Source of the DNA: Actinomycetota bacterium
Lineage (GTDB): Bacteria > Actinomycetota > Actinomycetes > S36-B12
Assembly: GCA_947449035.1 (NCBI GenBank)
Contig: CANFQC010000009.1
Location: forward strand, 1-62,991
Direction: 5' to 3'
Length of the DNA: 62,991 bases
The notes beneath the pieces were generated by a model. That model was not told where the DNA came from and searched no databases. It worked only from the letters and a program-made list of their open reading frames with translations. Positions 24,582 through 34,713 of the stretch are shown here, piece after piece; the first letter of the stretch is position 1; the number at the start of each line of letters is the position of its first letter. Position numbers and translations under genes: made by a program.

Positions 24582-25181
24582 CTACGAGAGAATTTCGCGA
24601 AGCACGGGAACCAGCGCGCGCATGGCGCGGCCTCGGTGGCTGATGGCATCCTTTTGGTCGGCGCTCATCTCGCCGGTGGTACGTGTCTCACCGACAGGGA
24701 TGAAGATCGGGTCGTAGCCAAAACCGTTGGTACCGCGGGGCTCGCGAATCAGCGTGCCGTCGATGGTGCCTTCGACCACGCGCTCGGTGCCGTCCGGGAG
24801 CACCACCGCTGCGGCGCAGTGGAAGGCAGCGCCACGGCGGGCGTCGGGTACATCGGTGAGTTGACCGAGCAACAGGTTCAAGTTGGCGAGGTCGTCTCCG
24901 TGAGCACCTGACCAGCGCGCGGAGAAGATGCCCGGCATGCCGTTGAGGGCATCGACGCCCAGACCGGAGTCATCGGCAATGGCAGGCAGGCCGGTCTCGG
25001 AGCAGACCGAGCGGGCCTTGAGAAGTGCATTGGCAGCGAAGGTTGAACCGGTTTCAGCTACGTCAGTCAGATCGGGGAACTGATCAGTGCCCACGAGCTC
25101 AATGTCGAGACCTGCTTCGTCGAGAATGCGACGCATCTCGATGAGCTTGTGCGCATTCTGAGTGGCGAGCACTACACGCAT
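24582..25181 (-). CDS. rdgB: RdgB/HAM1 family XTP/dITP pyrophosphatase
   Basis: 199 residues from MRVVLATQNAHKLIEMRRIL, the family's usual N-terminus (TQN-K); longer starts read into rph. FAANALLKA, ADDSGLGVDAL, GIFSARWSG and GFGYDPIF are standard. It hydrolyses non-canonical purine triphosphates to monophosphates, cleaning the nucleotide pool. The start lies one base after the rph stop, so it is co-translated with rph, the same pair order as in Mycobacterium. Confidence 0.95.
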   Translation of the reverse strand: MRVVLATQNAHKLIEMRRILDEAGLDIELVGTDQFPDLTDVAETGSTFAANALLKARSVCSETGLPAIADDSGLGVDALNGMPGIFSARWSGAHGDDLANLNLLLGQLTDVPDARRGAAFHCAAAVVLPDGTERVVEGTIDGTLIREPRGTNGFGYDPIFIPVGETRTTGEMSADQKDAISHRGRAMRALVPVLREILS

Positions 25182-25182
25182 G

Positions 25183-25899
25183 TCAGGCCCGGGCAGCGGC
25201 CTGCATGGCCGTGAGCGTGGTGCAGCCATCTCCTGCGAGTGCAAGCAACTGATCGAGCAGGGCGCGATCAAAAGGCTCGCCTTCGGCGGTGCCCTGGATC
25301 TCGATGAAGCGGCCGTCACCGGTCATGACGACATTCATGTCGGTCTCGGCGCGCACATCGTCGTCGTAGTGAAGGTCAAGACGCGGTTCGCCGTCGATGA
25401 TGCCGACGCTGACAGCAGCAACAGTGTCCTTGAGCGGTGAGCTTTTCATGATGCCCTTGGCGATGGCCCAGTCGATCGCGTCAGCAAGGGCGACGTAGGC
25501 ACCCGTGATGGCAGCGGTGCGGGTGCCACCATCAGCCTGCAGCACATCGCAGTCGATCACGATGGTGTTCTCGCCCAGCGCGTCCATGTCGACAACGGCG
25601 CGCAGCGAGCGGCCGATGAGTCGGGAGATTTCCTGGGTGCGGCCACCAACCTTGCCCTTGACGCTCTCGCGGTCATTGCGGGTATTAGTCGACCGCGGCA
25701 GCATCGCGTACTCGGCAGTGACCCAGCCCTTGCCGGAGCCCTTGAGCCAACGCGGCACGCCTTCGGTGAATGACGCCACGCACAGCACTCGCGTGCGACC
25801 GAAGGAGACGAGCACCGAACCTTCTGCCTGATCGAGCCAATTGCGCTCGAAGGTCACGGGACGGAGCTGATCATTGGTGCGGCCATCGGTACGAGTCAT
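25183..25899 (-). CDS. rph: Ribonuclease PH
   Basis: 238 residues, full length. The N-terminus [18 protein letters not shown], the [10 protein letters not shown] stretch, [23 protein letters not shown] region, [18 protein letters not shown] and LDLHYDDD are diagnostic. It is a phosphorolytic 3'-5' exoribonuclease that trims tRNA 3' ends. TAGGGT lies six bases before the ATG in the 21-base gap after murI, so it may have its own leaderless promoter besides read-through from murI. Confidence 0.96.
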   Translation of the reverse strand: MTRTDGRTNDQLRPVTFERNWLDQAEGSVLVSFGRTRVLCVASFTEGVPRWLKGSGKGWVTAEYAMLPRSTNTRNDRESVKGKVGGRTQEISRLIGRSLRAVVDMDALGENTIVIDCDVLQADGGTRTAAITGAYVALADAIDWAIAKGIMKSSPLKDTVAAVSVGIIDGEPRLDLHYDDDVRAETDMNVVMTGDGRFIEIQGTAEGEPFDRALLDQLLALAGDGCTTLTAMQAAARA

Positions 25900-25905
25900 G
25901 CTCGA

Positions 25906-25911
25906 ACCCTA
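25906..25911 (-). promoter_or_regulatory. -10 element of rph-rdgB
   Basis: TAGGGT on the minus strand ends six bases before the ATG at 25899. Confidence 0.5.
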
Positions 25912-25920
25912 GATGAGCAC

Positions 25921-26715
25921 TCAGGCCAAGGATTCGACGGTGCCGATCTCCGGGCCGAGGAAGCGGCGGCCGAGGCGCTGGAACTCGGCCGGGTCACCGG
26001 TTGCCATGAAGTGATGGACGGGTTCAGGAAGCGAAGCATCGCGAATCAGATCGCGAGCGACGAGCGTGCGATAGACATCCTTGGCCGTTTCCTCAGCACT
26101 CGAGACCAGTGTGACGTTTTCGCCCATCACATAAGAGAGCACGCCAGTGAGAAGTGGGTAGTGAGTGCAGCCGAGCACGAGAGTGTCGACATCAGCGTCC
26201 TGCAATGGGGCTAGGTACTCGCGAGCACTGGCCAGCAGATCGGGGCCGCTCGTGATGCCCGCCTCAACGAATTCGACGAAGCGCGGACAGGCGACGGAGA
26301 CGACATTGATGTCAGGCGCGGCCGCGAAGGCATCCTCGTACGCAGCACTCGTGATCGTCATCGACGTGCCGATCACGCCCACTCGACCGCTGCGCGTGGC
26401 AGCAGCCGCGCGACGGACGGCTGGGTGCACGACCTCGATCACCGGAACGTCGTAACGCTCTCGGGCGTCGCGCAAGGTCGCGGCACTCGCGGAGTTGCAG
26501 GCGATCACCAAGGCCTTGACGCCGTCATCGACGAGGCGATCCATAATCTCGATCGCGAATTCACGCACCTCGGCCAAGGGGCGAGGTCCGTACGGACCTC
26601 GCGCGGTGTCGCCTACGTACAGGACAGGCTCATGGGGCAACTGATCGAGGATCGCCCGGGCGACAGTGAGCCCGCCGACCCCTGAATCCATGATTCCCAC
26701 GGGTGCATCAGCCAT
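25921..26715 (-). CDS. murI: Glutamate racemase
   Basis: 264 residues. [29 protein letters not shown], the first catalytic Cys in [14 protein letters not shown] and the second in [13 protein letters not shown] are all present. It converts L- to D-glutamate in the cytoplasm for peptidoglycan. It lies upstream of rph-rdgB on the same strand, as in mycobacteria. TAGGCT occurs nine bases before the ATG, giving at most a very short leader. Confidence 0.96.
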   Translation of the reverse strand: MADAPVGIMDSGVGGLTVARAILDQLPHEPVLYVGDTARGPYGPRPLAEVREFAIEIMDRLVDDGVKALVIACNSASAATLRDARERYDVPVIEVVHPAVRRAAAATRSGRVGVIGTSMTITSAAYEDAFAAAPDINVVSVACPRFVEFVEAGITSGPDLLASAREYLAPLQDADVDTLVLGCTHYPLLTGVLSYVMGENVTLVSSAEETAKDVYRTLVARDLIRDASLPEPVHHFMATGDPAEFQRLGRRFLGPEIGTVESLA

Positions 26716-26826
26716 AACGAGCCCAGCCTACGGCGCGCGTCCCCCTCTTTGGCCTCACGGTTCCCTACTCTGCAAGACGTCGGCCGACCGGCCGAAGCGC
26801 GAAAAGTACTTCCCCGGAGGAGAGAC

Positions 26827-27252
26827 ATGTCCGTAGAAATGAATATGCCCACGATGAAGCGCCCCGGCGGAGTTACCGTCGTCGGCTTCCTGATCATCCT
26901 TGCCGCCGTCTTCAACATCTTCCTTGGTGTGTGGCTGTTCTTCGCTGCCTTCGGCGACAACCCCACCTGGACCGACGCATTCGGCAACACCCAGACCGTG
27001 AGCACCTTCTACCTGTGGTTCAACGGCGCCCTGATGGTCTTCCTTGGCCTGATCTACTTCTGGCTCTCGAAGCTCACGTTCCTCGGCAGCGCCACCGCAC
27101 ACATGCTGATCTCGCTGCTCGCCGTGCTGAACATCATCTTCGGCCTGTTCGCCCTGGGCCGCGGTGGCTTCGTCAGCATCATCATCAACCTGATCATCCT
27201 GCTGATGATCAACACCGCTTCAGCGAAGGCCTGGTTCACCCAGAACATCTAG
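26827..27252 (+). CDS. Small four-helix membrane protein, unknown
   Basis: 141 residues from the ATG at 26827 (CCGGAGGAGAGAC ribosome site). Four membrane segments (about 15-38, 58-78, 84-105, 108-130) with a short N-terminal cytoplasmic tail. No catalytic motif. In Mycobacterium the equivalent stretch between cysM and murI holds a rhomboid protease; this is not one, lacking GxSG and a membrane His. It is on the opposite strand to its neighbours. Function unknown. Confidence 0.8.
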   Translation: MSVEMNMPTMKRPGGVTVVGFLIILAAVFNIFLGVWLFFAAFGDNPTWTDAFGNTQTVSTFYLWFNGALMVFLGLIYFWLSKLTFLGSATAHMLISLLAVLNIIFGLFALGRGGFVSIIINLIILLMINTASAKAWFTQNI

Positions 27253-27264
27253 TTCAGCCGGGCG

Positions 27265-28486
<1,222 letters not shown>

Positions 28487-28615
28487 GGTCTACTCCGAAA
28501 TGTCTCGTCGCCGCCTTCGCAGCGTGCGTATGACAGGTTACGGACGAAAGGGGTGAACCGCCACCGCCAGGGCATCACCTGCAAACAGTTCGCAGGAGAC
28601 CTCCGTCACAGGACT
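28487..28615 (-). other. Gap between mec and cysO with a hairpin
   Basis: 129 bases without a gene. On the minus strand CCTGCGAA, CTG, TTTGCAGG (28578-28596) forms an 8-bp stem with one G-T pair. It could end mec transcription or form part of a cysO leader; no known riboswitch is recognised. Confidence 0.4.
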
Positions 28616-29032
28616 TCAGGTAATCACCACAGGTTCTTCAGTGACCGCACCGTCGACAATGCGATACGAGCGGAACTCGTAGGGACCATCTTCGGTTCCA
28701 GTCTCGCGCGTGGAGACGAGCACATAGTGAGCCTCTGGCTCCCCCGCTAGTGAGATGTCGGTTCGCGAGGGGTAGGCCTCGGTGTGCGTATGTGAGTGGT
28801 AGATCACGACAGGAATCTCATCGTTATCGTCCATCTCGCGATACAGCTTGAGGAGATCGACCGAGTCGAACTCATAGAAGGTCGGCGAGCGGGCGGCATT
28901 GACCATCGGGATGAATCGGGTCGGAGTGTCGGTGCCGACCGGCCCGGCAATCACTCCGCAGGCCTCATCAGGATGATCTGCGCGCGCATGCGCGACGATC
29001 GCGTCCACGAGTTGCTGGGAAATGGTGAGCAT
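28616..29032 (-). CDS. mec: Mec-like JAMM metalloprotease for CysO-cysteine
   Basis: 138 residues. The JAMM zinc motif is complete: HSH, seven residues, S, two residues, D (HSHTHTEAYPSRTD), with an upstream Glu in the DEACG stretch. In Mycobacterium the homologue hydrolyses CysO-cysteine to free cysteine. It is separated from cysO by 129 bases. TACGAT lies six bases before the ATG, predicting a leaderless mRNA. Confidence 0.92.
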   Translation of the reverse strand: MLTISQQLVDAIVAHARADHPDEACGVIAGPVGTDTPTRFIPMVNAARSPTFYEFDSVDLLKLYREMDDNDEIPVVIYHSHTHTEAYPSRTDISLAGEPEAHYVLVSTRETGTEDGPYEFRSYRIVDGAVTEEPVVIT

Positions 29033-29038
29033 GCCCAG

Positions 29039-29044
29039 ATCGTA
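29039..29044 (-). promoter_or_regulatory. -10 element of mec
   Basis: TACGAT on the minus strand ends six bases before the ATG at 29032. Confidence 0.55.
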
Positions 29045-29147
29045 GGGGAATCGTTACATTCCACCTTTTTAACGCACGTGTGATCGGACAATCACCCCTC
29101 TCGAGTTGCGGGAATGTCCGTACGGGTGGACTGATGCGTGACGCCTC

Positions 29148-29204
29148 GCGACCTCGGTCGCCCGACGCCACGATGAGGCGGGTGGTCCGCCTCACCTGAG
29201 GAGG
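29148..29204 (+). promoter_or_regulatory. Structured leader before the rhodopsin gene
   Basis: Two hairpins: GCGACC/GGTCGC (29148-29161) and TGAGGCGG, loop GTGGT, CCGCCTCA (29174-29194). The second ends four bases before the strong ribosome site GAGGAGG (29198-29204) of the GTG at 29210. CGCCTC at 29142-29147 could instead pair with GAGGCG of the second stem, giving an alternative fold. Confidence 0.45.
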
Positions 29205-29209
29205 ATTAC

Positions 29210-30040
29210 GTGGACTCGGTTTTAGAACTATCTAACTCGCAATACCAGACAGTATTCAACGTGCTGTCATTCGCACTCGCATCAATGATCGGCACTGTCG
29301 TCTTCTTGCTCGCAGTACAGGGACGCGTTCTTCCGCGCTACCGCCTCGCTCTGGTCGTCTCGGCCATCGTGTGCGTGATCGCCGGCTACCACTACTTCCG
29401 TATCTTCAATTCCTTCACGGAGGCCTACGTAGCCAACGGCGCCGGATCGGCCGTTACTGCGGGTGCGGCAACCACCTTTGAACTGGTGAGCGGCCCCGGA
29501 TTCAATGAGGGCTACCGCTACGTCGACTGGCTGCTGACTGTTCCGCTGCTGCTCTTCGAAACCGTCGCAGTTCTCGCCCTGCCGCAGGCAACTCGCAAGT
29601 CACTGCTGCTGAAGCTCATCCCGGCATCCGCCCTGATGATCATTCTCGGCTACCCCGGCGAGCTCTCGTCTGACAACATGACCAAGGGCATCTGGGGAGC
29701 AATCTCCTCCATTCCGTTCCTCTACATCCTGTACGTGCTGTTCGTGGAGCTCTCGCGCGCTTCCAAGTCTCAGCCGGTCCAGGTGGGCAAGGATCTCAAT
29801 GGCCTGCGTTGGTTGCTTCTGGCCACCTGGGGCGTGTACCCGATCTCGTACATGTTCCCGATGTTCGGCTTGAACGGCGCTGACGCCTTCGTCTACCGCC
29901 AGGTGGGCTACTCAATCGCCGACGTTCTTGCCAAGTGCCTCTTCGCTCTGCTTATCTTCAAGATCGCCCGCGAGAAGAGCTTCAACGATGATGCGGCATT
30001 TGCCGACCAGGAGATCAAGGCTGCGCCTTCCTCCGTGTGA
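29210..30040 (+). CDS. Light-driven proton pump rhodopsin (xanthorhodopsin/actinorhodopsin type)
   Basis: 276 residues, seven membrane helices, from a GTG with GAGGAGG. Proton-pump residues are all present: Arg103, acceptor Asp106 and Thr110 in RYVDWLLT, donor Glu117 (a D-T-E motif), His61 in helix B, retinal Lys242 in helix G (DVLAKCLF). Position 114, equivalent to the 105 tuning site of proteorhodopsin, is Leu, which predicts green absorption. Gly163 (IWGAIS) takes the place of bacteriorhodopsin Trp138; this small residue opens the site for a carotenoid antenna in xanthorhodopsin. The gene sits alone, opposite to its neighbours, between DUF2017 and mec, which are adjacent or nearly so in relatives. 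No carotenoid or retinal gene is in the window. Confidence 0.96.
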   Translation: MDSVLELSNSQYQTVFNVLSFALASMIGTVVFLLAVQGRVLPRYRLALVVSAIVCVIAGYHYFRIFNSFTEAYVANGAGSAVTAGAATTFELVSGPGFNEGYRYVDWLLTVPLLLFETVAVLALPQATRKSLLLKLIPASALMIILGYPGELSSDNMTKGIWGAISSIPFLYILYVLFVELSRASKSQPVQVGKDLNGLRWLLLATWGVYPISYMFPMFGLNGADAFVYRQVGYSIADVLAKCLFALLIFKIAREKSFNDDAAFADQEIKAAPSSV

Positions 30041-30053
30041 TCAACTCAGCACG

Positions 30054-30094
30054 AAAAAAACGTGGTGGTGGCCCTCGGGCCACCACCACGTTTT
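30054..30094. terminator. Bidirectional intrinsic terminator after the rhodopsin gene
   Basis: An A-run, CGTGGTGGTGGCCC, loop TC, GGGCCACCACCACG and TTTT: a 14-bp GC-rich stem extended by A-T pairs. It serves the rhodopsin gene and the convergent DUF2017 gene. Confidence 0.93.
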
Positions 30095-30098
30095 ACAT

Positions 30099-30638
30099 TT
30101 AAGGAAGCAGCAACTGCACGAGAGACTCCTGCAGATAGGTCAGCCAGTCGTACACGTGGAACATGCCGTGGCGAGGATCGTCTTCGGGCAGGTCGGCGAG
30201 CTCTTCGTGGTTGTCTTCGGTGATCTCGATGCGGGTGCCAATGGCCAGGCGAGCATCGTTGAGGAAGCCGAGCCAGGAAGGCACATCGCCTGCGCCGAGG
30301 GTGACTTTCTCCCCCGACTTCGACAGCGACTGCAGCACGGTTCGTGCATGCGCGAGCTTGGCCTCTTGCAGGGAGCGCTGGGTGAATCTGCGGAAGTCGA
30401 GCGCCGCTTCCGGGTCGTCGGGGTAGGCATCGGGAAACAGGCGTGCCATGGCCGGGTCATCGGGGAACTCGGCATCCATGTCGATGCCGACGATTGCGGC
30501 GAGCGGATCGGAATGCCCATGAGGCTCGGGGCTGACGAACTCGCATACCTGATCCGCGAGTGAGACCAGCAGGCCCTTCTCGACTTCGTCAACGCGCAGG
30601 ATGACTCGACCGGTGAGCGACTTACTGAAGCCACCCAT
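30099..30638 (-). CDS. DUF2017 family protein
   Basis: 179 residues, soluble. GFSKSLTGRVILRVDEVEKG and the C-terminal MFHVYDWLTYLQESLVQLL fit DUF2017, an actinobacterial family found next to clpS. It starts one base after the clpS stop, so the two are co-translated. Function unknown; a role linked to proteolysis is only suggested by neighbourhood. Confidence 0.85.
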   Translation of the reverse strand: MGGFSKSLTGRVILRVDEVEKGLLVSLADQVCEFVSPEPHGHSDPLAAIVGIDMDAEFPDDPAMARLFPDAYPDDPEAALDFRRFTQRSLQEAKLAHARTVLQSLSKSGEKVTLGAGDVPSWLGFLNDARLAIGTRIEITEDNHEELADLPEDDPRHGMFHVYDWLTYLQESLVQLLLP

Positions 30639-30639
30639 C

Positions 30640-30921
30640 TCAGTCGTCCTTCTTCAAGGTTGCCCAGAGACCGTAGCCGTGCATGGCCGTCACATCGCGT
30701 TCCATTTCCTCGCGGGTGCCATTCGAGACAACCGCTCGGCCCTTCTCGTGGACGTCCATCATCAAGAGCTCGGCCTTCGCACGGTCGTACTTGAAGTACT
30801 CCATGAACACGTACGTCACGTACGACATCAGGTTGATCGGGTCATTCCACACCAAGGTGATCCAAGGACGATCAACGACGACCTCGGTCTCCGGCAGGGC
30901 CAGATCCAGTTGCGAGCTCAC
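30640..30921 (-). CDS. clpS: ClpS adaptor for ClpAP/ClpCP protease
   Basis: 93 residues from the GTG at 30921, chosen because it lies just after the stop of the upstream gene; the frame also allows a start at 30960. PWITLVWNDPINLMSYVTYV, the TAELLMMDVHEKG-like helix and the Asp/His pocket residues of the N-degron site are present. It delivers proteins with bulky N-terminal residues to the Clp protease. Confidence 0.9.
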   Translation of the reverse strand: MSSQLDLALPETEVVVDRPWITLVWNDPINLMSYVTYVFMEYFKYDRAKAELLMMDVHEKGRAVVSNGTREEMERDVTAMHGYGLWATLKKDD

Positions 30922-30925
30922 AGCC

Positions 30926-32710
30926 CTACTTAACCCGAATGCGGAACGGAGCGCTTGCACCGGTCAGGAAACCGGCCTTCCCCAGGGCAACCGCGCGATA
31001 CGTGTAGGCACCCTTCTTGAGCACCTTCAGCAGCACCGTCGCGTTACCAGAGGCGTCGGCCTTTGCCCGTCCGGAATTAATCCAGTTTCCGGCCTTACTT
31101 AGTTGGATCACGAACTGCTGGCCGTCGAGAGCGGGAACCGCAATTACCCCGATGGGTACGACGCTGCCGGCCTTGACCCGCTTCTTAGGCGCCGATGTCA
31201 CGGCGACCGCCGAGGTGACACTGATTGTTAGCGGATCACTGAGTTTCTCCGCGCGACCTTCGGCACCCGCGACGAATAAAGCCCAATCGCCAGGGGTCGA
31301 GGCGACGGGAGCGAAGGCAACTGCGCCATCTGCCCCGGTGGGCGCAGACGAGACGTCAACGAAATCAGCGGTACCGGAGGCCTTGAATCGCAACGTGGCC
31401 GCGATGCCCGCCAAGGGAGCGCCATTGGAGGCCACAGTTGCGGTGATCGGGATCGGCGCACCTGCAATCGCATTGGGCGGTGCGGAAACCGTGATGGAGG
31501 TATCCAGCGTTCCCAGTGATTCGGCATAGGCGCGGATCATCGGCCACTGCGCGGGGTCATCCCCGCCGACTGTCCAGCAGGCCGCAGCGCTGATGCCGTA
31601 CGTGCCGACGAGCTGAGTGCGCACGAGCACTGCCTGGGGACCGACGAACCACATGATGCGTCGAGCAGTGCACGTGCCCCCGCTCCAGTTCACGACCTTG
31701 TCGAATTCAACGAAATTCTCCTGCGAGGCGTCGTCCCACTTCACATCGGTGGCGGGCACGTTGTTAGTCGCCAGGATCTTCGCGATGTCGGCGTCATTCA
31801 CGGCCGACTTCGAAGTGAGAGCGCTGTAGGCCTTTGAGTCCTGTGATGAGGTCGGGCAGCTTCCACTTAGTTGATAGTTGCCGTTGGCCTTCTTCTGGGT
31901 CCAGCTACGCCCGTACGTCGGAACGCCGATCTGCAACTTTGCAGGGTCCATGACCGTGATCGCGTACTGCACGATAGCCGTGACCCAGCCAATCGGGGCA
32001 ATGGGGCCTGCACCGTTGACGTGGTAGTCGTAGGCCATGATGCGAATGCGATCAACGGCCGGCGCTATTCCCGCCATGTTGTAAACCCAGTAGCCGTTCT
32101 GTCCACCACATTTATTGGTCGTGCTGCACGGGCCGGGAATCGTGACGAAGAGCTTCTTTCCCTGGCCATGTAGGGCGCCTGCGAGCTCGTTGACGAATGC
32201 GGTCCAGTTCGGCTGGGTCGCGGCCCACGATGAGCTGCCATCAGTGAAGGCGAATACCTCGTAGTCGAGATCTATGCCGTCATAGCCGTTGTTGACGACG
32301 GTCGCGACAATGTCTTGTACGTGAGCCGTGCGCTTGGCCGGGTCGGCAAGGGTCTTGGCCATCACTCCCTTGCCGGAGCCGTCAGCGATGGAAGGGATCA
32401 CCGGGATCCCCGCGCCGCGCAGGGCATTGGTGGCCCAGGCCGCATTCGCCGCGCCATTGGAGAAGTTCGGGTTCAGGGCAACGCGTACGCCCGTGGAGCC
32501 TGCGGCGAGTGCGGAGTAGATGAAGGGCGATACCTCGCTGAACAGATCTGCGTTAGCTACCGCGTTGTTCACTCCGACCGGATTACCGGGCGTGGCCATC
32601 CAGTAAGGAATCCAGCCGGTCACGATCTTCTTCGGAGCCGCCTCGGCCATCGGTGCTATCGCCAGTGTGAGGGCGAGCACGCTGATAAGCAGTGTTACAA
32701 GGCGACGCAC
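30926..32710 (-). CDS. Secreted GH18-family glycosidase-like protein
   Basis: 594 residues; signal peptide to about 24 (APMAEAA). The GH18 barrel spans about 28-400 with the catalytic motif DGIDLDYE (Asp144, Asp147, Asp149, acid Glu151) and MAYDYH. Two C-terminal Ig-like domains follow (about 400-594), similar in style to the end of the SpoIID protein. The family includes chitinases and peptidoglycan or glycan-processing spore-type enzymes; substrate not predictable. GGAG precedes the GTG start. Its stop lies four bases before clpS, an unusual neighbour. Confidence 0.88.
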   Translation of the reverse strand: MRRLVTLLISVLALTLAIAPMAEAAPKKIVTGWIPYWMATPGNPVGVNNAVANADLFSEVSPFIYSALAAGSTGVRVALNPNFSNGAANAAWATNALRGAGIPVIPSIADGSGKGVMAKTLADPAKRTAHVQDIVATVVNNGYDGIDLDYEVFAFTDGSSSWAATQPNWTAFVNELAGALHGQGKKLFVTIPGPCSTTNKCGGQNGYWVYNMAGIAPAVDRIRIMAYDYHVNGAGPIAPIGWVTAIVQYAITVMDPAKLQIGVPTYGRSWTQKKANGNYQLSGSCPTSSQDSKAYSALTSKSAVNDADIAKILATNNVPATDVKWDDASQENFVEFDKVVNWSGGTCTARRIMWFVGPQAVLVRTQLVGTYGISAAACWTVGGDDPAQWPMIRAYAESLGTLDTSITVSAPPNAIAGAPIPITATVASNGAPLAGIAATLRFKASGTADFVDVSSAPTGADGAVAFAPVASTPGDWALFVAGAEGRAEKLSDPLTISVTSAVAVTSAPKKRVKAGSVVPIGVIAVPALDGQQFVIQLSKAGNWINSGRAKADASGNATVLLKVLKKGAYTYRAVALGKAGFLTGASAPFRIRVK

Positions 32711-32805
32711 AGGGAACTCCAGTCTGCGGGGATGTACCGATTGTGCGTCATGACGCGTAGTACCCCCTACACGCCAGAAGGAACGGCCTGTCGCATGATG
32801 GAGTA

Positions 32806-34050
32806 ATGCGCAGGCTCATTCTTCCCCTCGTCCTGGCCGGATCGTTCATCGTCGCCCCCATGGCGCACGCTGCCGATGCCGCTGATCCCTCGGCCTACGC
32901 GGCCCAGGACTCTCAGATTGCCTCAGTGCTAGCCAAGCGCATCGCCGGCCCCAAGCTCGGTCGCGACGTGGTCGTGAACGTCACCAACCTGACCACGGGC
33001 ACGACGATCTTCAGCCATGACGCGAATGATCCACAACGCCCGGCCTCGAATATGAAACTCATCACCGCCGTGAACGCACTCAGCCAGCTCGGCCCCGATT
33101 ACGCGTTCCGCACTCAGGTGTTCGTCGGCACCGACCCCACGCAGATATACATCAAGGGCGGCGGTGACCCGATGCTGAGCACCAAGAGCCTGGAGAACCT
33201 GGCTGTTGATGCGGCGAAGGGTCGAGACACCACGGTCCCGATCACGGTGCATGTCGACACGTCACTCTTTCCCGCACCCAGCAACGCACCAGGCTGGACG
33301 ACTGGTTACACGCCGTACGTCGTAGCTCCAGTGCGTGCGCTCGCACGGCTATACGACTACTCGAAGGACACCACCTCTAATGCTGTCGACGTCTTCGACA
33401 AGAAGCTGAAATCACTCGGATTCACCGTGACGCGCGGTGACGATGCACCAGTGCCGACTGATGCGACCCTTATTGCCGAGAATGCCAAACACACAGTCGC
33501 TGATGCAGTGCATCTAATGCTGCTCGACTCCGAGAACAACATTGCTGAGACTCTTTACCGTCAGGTTGCAGTCAAGCGCGGTTTGCCGACCGACTGGGCC
33601 GGCAGCAAGCAGGCGGCCGAGGACTCCCTACGCGAGCTCGGTATTGATCCCGCTCCCCTGTCGCTCTATGACGGCAGCGGTGTTTCGCGCAAGGATCGCC
33701 TGACGGCCAGCACCCTGACTCAACTGATTGCCCTGACCACGACTGGCGATCCCGCGCGCTTCGCCGAGATGTACGCCGACCACGCAATGCCCGTCTCCGG
33801 TCAGACCGGCACGCTGAAATCCGGATTCGGTCGGTACGTGACGAAGGCGAGCAAGTGCGCTGTCGGAAAGATTCGCGCGAAAACCGGCACCCTGTTCGAC
33901 ACCATTGCGCTCTCCGGAGTGGCCTCGAGCGTTGACGGTGCGCAGCGCGCATTTTCAATCATGGTCAACAAGCGCCCGTCAAAGTACTCGAAGCTGTCGA
34001 CTCGTCAGGCCATCGATGCATTGACCGCCGTGATCGCCGGCTGCAACTAA
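32806..34050 (+). CDS. dacB: D-alanyl-D-alanine carboxypeptidase, PBP4/DacB family (S13)
   Basis: 414 residues with a signal peptide (to about 22). Active-site Ser81-x-x-Lys84 (PASNMKL), SxN as SEN in LLDSENNIAETL and KTG in RAKTGTLFD. It trims D-Ala from peptidoglycan stem peptides or cleaves cross-links in the cell wall. CATGAT lies six bases before the ATG. Its stop is four bases from that of the convergent IclR gene. Confidence 0.94.
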   Translation: MRRLILPLVLAGSFIVAPMAHAADAADPSAYAAQDSQIASVLAKRIAGPKLGRDVVVNVTNLTTGTTIFSHDANDPQRPASNMKLITAVNALSQLGPDYAFRTQVFVGTDPTQIYIKGGGDPMLSTKSLENLAVDAAKGRDTTVPITVHVDTSLFPAPSNAPGWTTGYTPYVVAPVRALARLYDYSKDTTSNAVDVFDKKLKSLGFTVTRGDDAPVPTDATLIAENAKHTVADAVHLMLLDSENNIAETLYRQVAVKRGLPTDWAGSKQAAEDSLRELGIDPAPLSLYDGSGVSRKDRLTASTLTQLIALTTTGDPARFAEMYADHAMPVSGQTGTLKSGFGRYVTKASKCAVGKIRAKTGTLFDTIALSGVASSVDGAQRAFSIMVNKRPSKYSKLSTRQAIDALTAVIAGCN

Positions 34051-34053
34051 TAG

Positions 34054-34701
34054 CTACCGCAGGGCTCTGGCGATTTCTGCCGCGGCACGCGCAACACGTG
34101 GCCCGACCTCAGCCTCATTGAGCTCGCGGAGCGACACGACACCCACGCTGCCTTCGAGGCCGGGAACACCGATGATCGGCACGGCGATTCCGTAGCCGCC
34201 CTGAGCGCCTTCGCTCGTGGCCACGATCCAGGCAGGATCAAGAGGACGACCCGCGGCCGTGCGAGCGGCGAGAACTGCGCGGCCTGCTGCACCGGCCTCG
34301 AGTGGGTGCCTTGCGCCCATGCGGTACGCCACGTGCAGATCAGAGCGGGAGGGCTCGACGACAACCGCCGTAAGTGCCTCAGCGCCGTCGACGATGGTCA
34401 GGTGAGCGGTCGCACCCACCGCGTCAGCGAGCAGGCGCAGGGCTGGCAAGGCCACATCGCGCACGATCGGCTGCACCTGTCGGCCCATGGTGAGCACTGC
34501 CAGCCCAAGGCGGCACTTACCGTCAGGGGAACGACGCAAGAAGGCGTGCTGCTCCAAGGTCACCACGAGGCGGTAGACGACCGTTCGGCCGATATCGAGC
34601 TGGGCGGCAAGCTCGGTGACCGTCAGCCCCTCAGGAGCGTCAGCGAGCGCCTCGAGCACGCGTAGGCCGCGGTCGAGGGTTTGCGAGGTTTCGGATGCCA
34701 C
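34054..34701 (-). CDS. IclR-family transcriptional regulator
   Basis: 215 residues. N-terminal winged HTH (QTLDRGLRVLEALADAPEGL, AAQLDIGRTVVYRLVVTLEQ), then a C-terminal effector domain (ALRLLADAVGATAHLTIVDG, GARHPLEAGAAGRAVLAA). It is slightly shorter than most IclR proteins. TACTTT lies six bases before the GTG start and overlaps the T-tract of the terminator of the upstream gene. No obvious catabolic target gene is adjacent. Confidence 0.9.
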   Translation of the reverse strand: MASETSQTLDRGLRVLEALADAPEGLTVTELAAQLDIGRTVVYRLVVTLEQHAFLRRSPDGKCRLGLAVLTMGRQVQPIVRDVALPALRLLADAVGATAHLTIVDGAEALTAVVVEPSRSDLHVAYRMGARHPLEAGAAGRAVLAARTAAGRPLDPAWIVATSEGAQGGYGIAVPIIGVPGLEGSVGVVSLRELNEAEVGPRVARAAAEIARALR

Positions 34702-34707
34702 GACATA

Positions 34708-34713
34708 AAAGTA
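34708..34713 (-). promoter_or_regulatory. -10 element of the IclR gene inside a terminator tail
   Basis: TACTTT on the minus strand, six bases before the GTG at 34701; its first two bases belong to the foot of the upstream terminator stem. Confidence 0.45.

Noticed and set aside
28487-28615. Possible sulfur-related riboswitch before cysO
   Set aside because: Only one short hairpin is visible and no SAM, SAH or cobalamin core could be matched.
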